This document shows positions 1 to 5,077 of a stretch of 5,077 nucleotides of DNA, one piece after another (positions within the stretch are counted from its first letter, which is position 1; the number at the start of each line of letters is the position of its first letter). The stretch lies in assembly GCA_015222115.1 (NCBI GenBank), contig JADFUO010000460.1, forward strand, positions 1-5,077, written 5' to 3'. The position numbers were made by a program, and so were the translations under genes. A model generated the notes under the pieces. The model made no database searches. It saw nothing but the letters and a program-made list of their open reading frames with translations, and was not told the origin of the DNA. This stretch comes from Bacteroidota bacterium. Lineage in GTDB: Bacteria > Bacteroidota > Bacteroidia > Bacteroidales > JADFUO01.

Positions 1-8
1 ACTTAATA

Positions 9-1235
9 CTATCTAACTATTTTAACATCCAAAGCATCTCTCAATCCGTTTCCGATGATCATAAATGCCAGTACAAGAAGCATGATGGCAACTCCCGGCA
101 GGATTGCAAGATGCGCTGAGTCAAGAATGATATATGGATAGTTTTCCTTTATCATGGTTCCCCAGGAAGGCATAGGCGGTTGAACTCCAATGCCCAGGAA
201 GCTTAAACCAGCTTCGATCAATATGGCAGCTGCAAAATTGGCAGCCGAAATCACTATAACCGGTCCCATAATATTGGGCAAAATATGCTTGCTGATGATG
301 CGGAAATTCGAGAATCCCAGTGCTTTTCCTGCCTCAACAAATTCCTTTTCCCTGACACTTAATATTTGTCCTCTTACAACACGGGCAACCTCAACCCACA
401 TGGTCAGTCCCACGGCAACAAATACTTGCCAGAATCCCTTACCAAGTGCAAATGTAATAGCAATGACCAATAATAAGGTAGGAATGGACCATACTACATT
501 AATGAACCAGATGATCAGGTTGTCGAGCCATCCCCTGAAGAACCCAGCCAGAGCACCAAGGGTTATTCCAATTATGAGTGAGATAAAAACAGCAATAAAA
601 CCGACAGATAAGCTTACACGTGCACCGATCATCAACTGACTTAACACATCTCTGCCAAATTTATCAGTTCCGAGGAGATATCTTCTGCTTTTAATATTAT
701 TTTTTTTGATTAATGCTCTTAATTCCTGGATAGCCTCCATGTGCTTTCTACCATAAAGGTCAGTAAAATGCAATGTGTCCTGCTGTAAAAATATTTCTTT
801 TTGGATATCTACAGGATACAGAACATCAGCTATATTATATGTTAAATATCTTTTGGAAGTCGTACCGGTATCTGCGTATTCCTCAATACTGATCAGATCA
901 TCTTTAAATGAATAGTTGTTGTATGGAACAGAAATGTAAGAGCATTTTTGCCCGAATAGCATTACATGCAGGAAGTTTTGTGCCGGGATGATCTCATTTT
1001 TTCTGACATAAAGCATATTTACCCTGAAGCATGGCTTTTTTGCAGACAATTCGAGATGCTGGTCGTTAGCAAATGGGGTATTATCTGGTGTGATAAGGTA
1101 ACCCATAATACTCATGACGACCATCAATATTATGAACCAGAGGGCACAATAAGCAAGTCTATTTCGCTTGAAACGCCGCCATGACATCCTTGATAACGAC
1201 CCTGAACCTATGTATTTCTTTTTTTTGAAAAACAA
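9..1235 (-). CDS. Peptide/nickel-type ABC transporter permease, DppC/OppC family
   Basis: Inner-membrane permease subunit of an ABC importer of the dipeptide/oligopeptide/nickel class. It would pair with a DppB-type permease, two ATPases and a binding protein, none of which is in the window. The N-terminus (about residues 17-48) has the OppC_N pattern, a basic stretch (WRRFKRNR) followed by the first membrane segment. After the insertion comes the family hallmark LGTDKFGRDVLSQ (188-200), then membrane segments near 205-232, 238-263, 268-285, 325-348 and 375-396. The EAA loop that docks the ATPase lies at about 300-321 (EAGKALGF...LP). Family members are usually about 300 residues; this one has 408 because about 135 residues (50-185) are inserted between the first segment and the core. 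The start is TTG at 1233-1235, with an in-frame stop five codons upstream. ATG at 1185-1187 (Met17) is the alternative and would still keep all membrane segments. No Shine-Dalgarno precedes TTG. Substrate cannot be told from sequence. Confidence 0.93.
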   Translation of the reverse strand: MFFKKKKYIGSGSLSRMSWRRFKRNRLAYCALWFIILMVVMSIMGYLITPDNTPFANDQHLELSAKKPCFRVNMLYVRKNEIIPAQNFLHVMLFGQKCSYISVPYNNYSFKDDLISIEEYADTGTTSKRYLTYNIADVLYPVDIQKEIFLQQDTLHFTDLYGRKHMEAIQELRALIKKNNIKSRRYLLGTDKFGRDVLSQLMIGARVSLSVGFIAVFISLIIGITLGALAGFFRGWLDNLIIWFINVVWSIPTLLLVIAITFALGKGFWQVFVAVGLTMWVEVARVVRGQILSVREKEFVEAGKALGFSNFRIISKHILPNIMGPVIVISAANFAAAILIEAGLSFLGIGVQPPMPSWGTMIKENYPYIILDSAHLAILPGVAIMLLVLAFMIIGNGLRDALDVKIVR

Positions 1236-1238
1236 TAT

Positions 1239-1246
1239 GAAAGATA
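1239..1246 (-). promoter_or_regulatory. Possible -7 box for the permease gene (weak)
   Basis: On the minus strand TATCTTTC matches seven of eight bases of the Bacteroidota -7 consensus TAnnTTTG. Transcription from it would begin about at the TTG codon (1235). That would make TTG leaderless, or give ATG at 1187 a leader of roughly 47 bases. I see no matching TTG/TTTG element about 20 bases further upstream, so this may be chance in AT-rich sequence. Confidence 0.2.
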
Positions 1247-1276
1247 ACTATTTATAATAATTTCTCATGCATTCCA

Positions 1277-1308
1277 TTGTGAAGGTTTATGGAAAAATTG
1301 TATATTTG
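1277..1308 (+). promoter_or_regulatory. Bacteroidota-type promoter of the tRNA-His gene
   Basis: TATATTTG at 1301-1308 is an exact match to the -7 consensus TAnnTTTG used by the primary sigma factor of Bacteroidota. TTG at 1277-1279 lies 21 bases upstream and fits the -33 element. The predicted transcription start, a few bases after the box near 1313-1316, leaves a short 5' leader before the mature tRNA at 1327. This site is the main clue to the phylum. Confidence 0.75.
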
Positions 1309-1326
1309 CACTCCTTTTCATTATAT

Positions 1327-1402
1327 GGTGCGTGTAGCTCAGCCTGGTTAGAGCATCGGATTGTGGTTCCGAGGGTCGTGGGTTCAAGTCCCATCATGCA
1401 CC
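1327..1402 (+). tRNA. tRNA-His (anticodon GTG)
   Basis: A complete cloverleaf can be drawn. The acceptor stem pairs 1328-1334 with 1395-1401, including one G-T wobble. The D-stem is GCTC/GAGC (1337-1340/1351-1354). The anticodon stem is TCGGA/TCCGA (1356-1360/1368-1372) with loop TTGTGGT, anticodon GTG at 1363-1365. The T-stem is GTGGG/CCCAT around TTCAAGT (1383-1389). The extra G at 1327 opposite C73 at 1402 is the G-1:C73 identity pair of histidine tRNAs and confirms the assignment. The bases after C73 are CAA, so the terminal CCA is not encoded and must be added by the CCA-adding enzyme. The gene stands alone, with its own promoter and a hairpin directly downstream. Confidence 0.97.
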
Positions 1403-1412
1403 CAAAAAATTG

Positions 1413-1438
1413 GTCATCTGCCGTAGATGGCTTTATTT
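1413..1438 (+). terminator. Hairpin terminator after tRNA-His, possibly bidirectional
   Basis: GTCATCT (1413-1419) pairs with AGATGGC (1425-1431) around the five-base loop GCCGT, giving seven pairs with one wobble. TTTATTT follows at 1432-1438, which suits termination of the tRNA transcript. On the minus strand the same stem is followed shortly by ATTTTTT (1404-1410). It could therefore also end the convergent operon whose last stop is at 1513. The stem is modest in GC content, so efficiency is uncertain. Confidence 0.55.
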
Positions 1439-1512
1439 ACTGCTATTTTAACGTGCTGCATTTGTCAAAAAAGGCGTGGTTATCTATGCTAAATAAAATT
1501 TTTATCTGAACT

Positions 1513-2574
1513 TTAAGGGGATATTTTTATATCTTTTTGTAATTTTTCAAAATACATAGCAAACGAGCGATAAAGAAAGTGTGTCCATTTGCCAAAAGGA
1601 ACTATTATCAATGCCCATTGTACAAGAATAATTAAATGAAATAAATATATCCAGATATTATTTTCAAGTAAACTTGTATCTATAAAAATACGGACAATAA
1701 AAGCAGTAAATCCCAATAAAAACAGCCAAATAACAAAAAACCAATCAGATGGTTGTGAAAATTTACTTATTTCTTTTTTCTTTTTCATACGGCTTAATAC
1801 AAAATCAAATGTAACAATAAATATTATTCCACTTTCCACATATCCAAGCACAATAATAAATAAATTTTCTGTGCCAAACCAATCAAGGACAATTGTAGTA
1901 AAAAGTAAAGCTAAATAACCACCTACAAGTATAAAATGTTCAAACCAACGAAACTGGTTATCATCACATCCTAATGTTCTTTTTTGTGTAAACATGTGGA
2001 CAATTAAATCCCATATTCCCTTGAAATAGGATACAATAGGCACTTTTACTTTGGGCTTTAGTATTATAAACCACCACATACGAATAATATTTGGAATAAG
2101 AATTAAGGAAAAAACAGCTCCTATGGCAAGCATTTCAAATAAATGTCCATAGTGCATTATAGTTTCCAATTTAAAATTTTCATATATACTAAAAACAATT
2201 ACACCTATAGCTGTAAGAATAAAAGCAATTATACTTAATTGTAAAAATTTGTATAATAAGCCTGATAAACCTGTCCAATCATATTTAGCCGTAAGCCATC
2301 TTCTGAGAGACATCATTAACTCACCTGGGTTTGCTTGACGCGGACAAGTTTCACTACATTCTCCACAATAATAACAGAGCCATGGTTTAAGTGAAGATTT
2401 TATGTCATTCTCCAAGCCTAAAATACTATATCGTATCATATCTCTCGGAAAAGAATTTTCTTCGGTTGATAAAGAACAAACGGCTGTACAAGTACCACAA
2501 TTATAACAAGCATTAAAATCAAATGCACCGTATTCTTTTAATTCTGTTGCAAAATCAGGGTTTATTTGTGCCAT
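1513..2574 (-). CDS. QmoC-like membrane subunit: HdrC-type [4Fe-4S] domain fused to HdrE/NarI-type cytochrome b
   Basis: Predicted membrane anchor that passes electrons between cytoplasmic iron-sulfur/flavin subunits and the menaquinone pool. Residues 1-95 form an HdrC-type ferredoxin domain with two full CxxCxxCxxxC motifs, Cys23/26/29/33 and Cys67/70/73/77, each expected to bind a [4Fe-4S] cluster. Residues 105-330 contain about six hydrophobic segments (106-130, 145-170, 211-232, 236-260, 278-297, 308-327), in the range of HdrE/NarI-type cytochromes b. Candidate haem ligands are His193, His213, His313 and His332; the C-terminal FHLI...PFGKWTHFLYRS layout is typical of QmoC/DsrM/NarI relatives. 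At 353 residues it is close to, or slightly shorter than, known QmoC proteins. No CCG domain is present, so it is not an HdrB/HdrD-type catalytic subunit. The ATG follows the winged-helix stop after one base (TAA-G-ATG), implying translational coupling. Family is fairly certain; the physiological partner is unknown. Confidence 0.87.
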   Translation of the reverse strand: MAQINPDFATELKEYGAFDFNACYNCGTCTAVCSLSTEENSFPRDMIRYSILGLENDIKSSLKPWLCYYCGECSETCPRQANPGELMMSLRRWLTAKYDWTGLSGLLYKFLQLSIIAFILTAIGVIVFSIYENFKLETIMHYGHLFEMLAIGAVFSLILIPNIIRMWWFIILKPKVKVPIVSYFKGIWDLIVHMFTQKRTLGCDDNQFRWFEHFILVGGYLALLFTTIVLDWFGTENLFIIVLGYVESGIIFIVTFDFVLSRMKKKKEISKFSQPSDWFFVIWLFLLGFTAFIVRIFIDTSLLENNIWIYLFHLIILVQWALIIVPFGKWTHFLYRSFAMYFEKLQKDIKISP

Positions 2575-2575
2575 C

Positions 2576-2848
2576 TTATTTCTTATTCTTTAATTTGTAA
2601 TAATAATATTCGTCATCATCATCTAATTCGCCTGCTTCAATAAAACCATACTTCATCAATGTCATAAGATTATATGTAATAACATCAATATCCGATTCGA
2701 TTTCTTTGGCTATTTCAGGAATAGTTTTCTGACCTGCTTCAAGGGATTTTAAGATTTCTCTCTTTAGTTTATTAAACGCTTTAATATTATTCCTGACTCT
2801 TTCTGAAACTTTGCGTTTTTCTTTTATAACATCAATAGTTTTCTTCAT
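2576..2848 (-). CDS. Small winged-helix (HTH) protein inside the Hdr/Qmo-like operon
   Basis: A 90-residue protein, rich in Lys and Glu, with no signal peptide, membrane segment or cysteine. The pattern fits a winged helix: a basic N-terminus (1-22), helix 1 at about 24-38, helix 2 at 43-50 (IPEIAKEI), recognition helix at about 54-67 (VITYNLMTLMKYG), and a wing at 68-87. The wing carries the acidic run DDDDE followed by YYYY. The fold resembles ArsR/MarR-type regulators, but I cannot name a family. It begins 37 bases after the HdrA-like gene, behind an A-rich stretch without Shine-Dalgarno, and ends one base before the QmoC-like gene. It is thus surely co-transcribed with both. It could be an autoregulator of the operon, or a non-DNA-binding accessory of the complex; the acidic wing makes DNA binding less certain. 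Confidence 0.8.
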   Translation of the reverse strand: MKKTIDVIKEKRKVSERVRNNIKAFNKLKREILKSLEAGQKTIPEIAKEIESDIDVITYNLMTLMKYGFIEAGELDDDDEYYYYKLKNKK

Positions 2849-2885
2849 TATTATTTATGATTTTACGATTTTCTCAAACAATGTA

Positions 2886-4820
2886 TCAATCTATCAAAGC
2901 ATCTATCATACTTTCAATCTCAACATCCGTATATCCTATCAACTGAATAGAATTAGAAGGACATACAGGCAGACAAATACCACATCCTTTACAATTAGCT
3001 TCATTAACAACCGCAACTGTTTTACCATCATACTCTTTTTTTACAATTGCATCATAAGGACAAACGGCAGTGCATTTATCACACCAATTACATGATAATT
3101 TATCAATTTGCGCAAGTGTTGGTTCTAATTCGATTTCACCTTTACTAATTAAAGAATTAACTTTTGCTGCGGCAGATAATGACGATTTAACAGATTCGGT
3201 GATATTTAAAGGAGCCTGGCATGCTCCGGCAATAAGCACTCCGTCTATTACCGTTTCAACAGGCCGGAGTTTGGGATGAATTTCATTATAAAATTTATCT
3301 CTTCCTATAGGTACTTTCAAAATATTATTAATCGAATTGTTTTCCCGTGGCACCATACCTGTAACTAACACAACAAGGTCGGCGTTGACTTCTAATTCCT
3401 TATCGGCCGTTAATATATCTTTAATTTTTACGACAGTTTGTCCTTTTTCGTTATATACTTCCGTAGGCGAATCTTCAAAAGATTGTAAAAATATATCACC
3501 TTGTTTGGATGCTTTATTGTACAAAATTTCTTGTTTTCCGTAAGTTCGTATTCCCCTGGTAAAATGGAAGTTGTTAATTCCTTTGTATTTTTCTTTTAAC
3601 ATTATTGCTGTATGAATTGCCGATGTACAACAATAACGCGAACAATATTTATTTTCACCATCAACCTGGCGACTGCCTACGCAATAGATATAAGCAATAT
3701 TTTTTATTTTATTACCATGATAAATTAACTCATCTTCTCTCAATTCGATCAATCGTTTTAGTTGTTGAAGAGTAATTATATTATCAATTTCTTTATATCC
3801 AAATTCACCTTTTTCGGGTTCATACGGACTGGCGCCGGTTGTTAACAAAACTGCTCCGACATTTATGTTGAGAATTTCTTCTTTTTGTTCGAGGTCAATA
3901 TCAGAACAAATTTTCACACATTCACCGCATTTATTACAATGTTCAAAGTCAATTGCAGGAATTTCAGGAAATTCACTCGGATAGTTTTTATAAATTGCTT
4001 TTTGTTTTGTTAAACCGAAATTAAACGGGTCATCAAATTCAACCGGACATATTTCTACCGCTTTTTTAAATTTCGCCCAATCTAATTTACACCCGGATTT
4101 TACATATCTTGGTTCTATTTTTATTTTAATATCAAAGTCTCCAACACTTCCTGATTTTGAATCTATATCAGCACCGGTAAAAAGAGTAATATTATTTGTT
4201 TTTATTATTTTATTATAAAGTCGGGAAACGACTTCCCGGCCGGTTTCATTTGTAGTAAACAATTCGTTCCATTGTGAAGCTCTTCCGCCAACAAAATATT
4301 CTCTTTCGATTAAAAATACTTCGGTACCCATTTCGGCAAGTTCGATTGCTGCACGCATTCCGGCAATTCCTGCACCAACAACAAGAACCGCATTATTTGA
4401 CGGAATTGATATGGGAGTTAATGCCTGCGAATGTTTAGCTCTTTCGATACCTGCCAGTACAAGTTTTATTGCCTTTTCCGTTGCTTTTGGCGGATTATCC
4501 GAATGCGCCCAGGAGCATTGTTCTCTCACATTAACCTGAATATAATTATAAGGATTTAATCCTGCTCTTTGAGCAACATTTCTGAAAGTAAACAAATGAA
4601 GTTTTGGCGAACACGAAGCAACAACAATTGCGTCAAGGTTTTGTTCCTTAATATCTTCGACTATTTCGTTTTGAGCTGAATCGGCACAAGCAAACATTGT
4701 TGTTTTTGAAAGAACAACTTCATTTTCTTTGCCGGCAATTTCTTTTACTTTTTCAACGTCAACATAATCAGAAATATTTGAGCCGCAATGACAAATATAT
4801 ACACCTATTCTTTTTTTCAT
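2886..4820 (-). CDS. hdrA: HdrA/QmoB-like iron-sulfur flavoprotein
   Basis: Homologue of heterodisulfide reductase subunit A, the FAD and multi-[4Fe-4S] protein that splits or relays electrons in Hdr and Qmo complexes; 644 residues, cytoplasmic. The N-terminal HdrA domain (1-130) has CHCG at 10-13 and further cysteines at 45, 70 and 102. The thioredoxin-reductase-like FAD domain starts with VVGAGIAG (147-154), with Glu172 closing the second strand and GGR at 178-180. An inserted ferredoxin domain has one complete site, Cys295/298/301/305, and one degenerate site with only Cys244 and Cys258. Next come CVGSR at 380-384, Cys393/397/398, VTGMVP (486-491) and the FAD-closing DGVLIAGAC (526-534). 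A C-terminal double ferredoxin uses Cys577/580/583/587 and Cys610/613/616/620. The LDC..C motif of methanogen HdrA after GGR is replaced by TNETG. The ATG overlaps the upstream stop (ATGA). The hdrA symbol is family-level only; QmoB-like is equally apt given the neighbours. Confidence 0.92.
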   Translation of the reverse strand: MKKRIGVYICHCGSNISDYVDVEKVKEIAGKENEVVLSKTTMFACADSAQNEIVEDIKEQNLDAIVVASCSPKLHLFTFRNVAQRAGLNPYNYIQVNVREQCSWAHSDNPPKATEKAIKLVLAGIERAKHSQALTPISIPSNNAVLVVGAGIAGMRAAIELAEMGTEVFLIEREYFVGGRASQWNELFTTNETGREVVSRLYNKIIKTNNITLFTGADIDSKSGSVGDFDIKIKIEPRYVKSGCKLDWAKFKKAVEICPVEFDDPFNFGLTKQKAIYKNYPSEFPEIPAIDFEHCNKCGECVKICSDIDLEQKEEILNINVGAVLLTTGASPYEPEKGEFGYKEIDNIITLQQLKRLIELREDELIYHGNKIKNIAYIYCVGSRQVDGENKYCSRYCCTSAIHTAIMLKEKYKGINNFHFTRGIRTYGKQEILYNKASKQGDIFLQSFEDSPTEVYNEKGQTVVKIKDILTADKELEVNADLVVLVTGMVPRENNSINNILKVPIGRDKFYNEIHPKLRPVETVIDGVLIAGACQAPLNITESVKSSLSAAAKVNSLISKGEIELEPTLAQIDKLSCNWCDKCTAVCPYDAIVKKEYDGKTVAVVNEANCKGCGICLPVCPSNSIQLIGYTDVEIESMIDALID

Positions 4821-5077
4821 TTTTTACCTCCTTTCAAATAGCCGGCAGTTTCGGCTGAGGCTGCGCCGGCAGATAATATTGAATCAGGAATATCCATTGG
4901 TCCTGATGAGGTACCTGCAACAAACACACCGTCAATATTTGTTTTTGCCGGGCTTGATAATTCATCTACTTGGTAAACATAATCAAAATCATCCTGTTCT
5001 ATCTTAGTATTTTTGAACATTGTGGAAAAATCAGTATTTGGTAAAATACCTACCGAAAGAACAACAAGATCATGTTC
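4817..5077 (-). CDS. HdrA/QmoA-like flavoprotein, C-terminal part only (5' end outside window)
   Basis: The open frame runs from the window edge to a TGA at 4817-4819, giving 86 residues. The Met at 5018-5020 is internal: the frame stays open upstream and codes for clear family sequence, VVLSVGILPNTD, as in the nucleotide-binding end of HdrA proteins. The segment DGVFVAGTSSGPMDIPDS is the FAD-closing motif of HdrA (commonly AG..xGPKDIPDS), followed by an Ala/Ser-rich helix and a short GGKK tail. Unlike the next gene, it has no C-terminal ferredoxin domain and contains no cysteine in the visible part; Thr stands where the downstream paralogue has Ala-Cys. This matches QmoA, the shorter HdrA-like partner of QmoB. 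Its stop overlaps the next start by four bases (ATGA). The N-terminal FAD and cluster motifs are not visible, so length and cofactor content cannot be judged. Confidence 0.85.
   Translation of the reverse strand, partial: EHDLVVLSVGILPNTDFSTMFKNTKIEQDDFDYVYQVDELSSPAKTNIDGVFVAGTSSGPMDIPDSILSAGAASAETAGYLKGGKK
4826..4834 (-). promoter_or_regulatory. Strong Shine-Dalgarno for the HdrA-like start
   Basis: On the minus strand AAAGGAGGT lies five bases before the ATG at 4818-4820. It falls inside the last codons of the upstream gene (...KGGKK, then stop). It supports this ATG as the real start and suggests tight translational coupling. A full-length site is unusual if the host is a Bacteroidota, where such sites are generally depleted. 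Confidence 0.7.

Noticed and set aside
190..639. Open frame of 149 codons on the plus strand
   Set aside because: It lies wholly inside the permease gene on the opposite strand. The translation has no recognisable domain, and the minus-strand frame has clear family motifs.
966..1184. Open frame of 72 codons on the plus strand
   Set aside because: Antisense to the permease insertion and N-terminus, with no motif or start signal; a shadow frame.
1267..1509. Open frame of 80 codons on the plus strand
   Set aside because: It runs straight through the promoter, tRNA-His and terminator hairpin, so its translation is an artefact of the tRNA sequence.
2811..3543. Three plus-strand open frames of 68-94 codons
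   Set aside because: All are opposite the HdrA-like or winged-helix genes, and their translations look like low-complexity reverse images with no domain.
5018..5020. ATG as the true start of a 67-residue protein
   Set aside because: The frame continues without stop to the window edge and codes for conserved HdrA sequence (VVLSVGILPN), so this Met is internal to a longer gene.
1..5077. CRISPR array, insertion sequence or other mobile element
   Set aside because: I saw no regularly spaced repeats, terminal inverted repeats, transposase or integrase motifs in either strand.

Overview
The window reads as part of a Bacteroidota-like chromosome. The best evidence is the exact Bacteroidota-type -7 promoter box (TATATTTG) in front of the tRNA gene. 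The sequence is also AT-rich, and most of the starts I examined lack a Shine-Dalgarno sequence. The protein families would fit other anaerobes as well, so the phylum call is an inference.

Layout from left to right. Positions 9-1235 (minus strand) hold a complete peptide/nickel-type ABC transporter inner-membrane permease of the DppC/OppC family. It carries an unusually long extracytoplasmic insertion. A short divergent intergenic region follows, with the promoter of a tRNA-His(GTG) gene (1327-1402, plus strand). A hairpin just after the tRNA can act as a terminator in both directions, because a T-run lies on each side of it. It separates the tRNA from a convergent minus-strand operon that fills the rest of the window (1513-5077).

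That operon, in its own 5'-to-3' order, has four genes. The first is the C-terminal end of an HdrA/QmoA-like flavoprotein, cut by the window edge. The second is a complete 644-residue HdrA/QmoB-like iron-sulfur flavoprotein, whose start overlaps the previous stop (ATGA) behind a full-strength AGGAGGT. The third is a 90-residue winged-helix protein. The fourth is a 353-residue QmoC-like membrane protein that fuses an HdrC-type double [4Fe-4S] domain to an HdrE/NarI-type cytochrome b domain, and it starts one base after the winged-helix stop.

The arrangement looks like a Qmo/Hdr-type complex that links soluble flavin and iron-sulfur electron carriers to the menaquinone pool. In sulfate reducers, QmoABC exchanges electrons with APS reductase. 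No APS reductase, HdrB (CCG-domain) protein, hydrogenase or other partner is visible here, so substrate and direction are unknown. The most interesting points are the winged-helix gene inside the operon, the loss of half the cysteine ligands at one predicted cluster site of the HdrA-like protein, and the missing catalytic partner.
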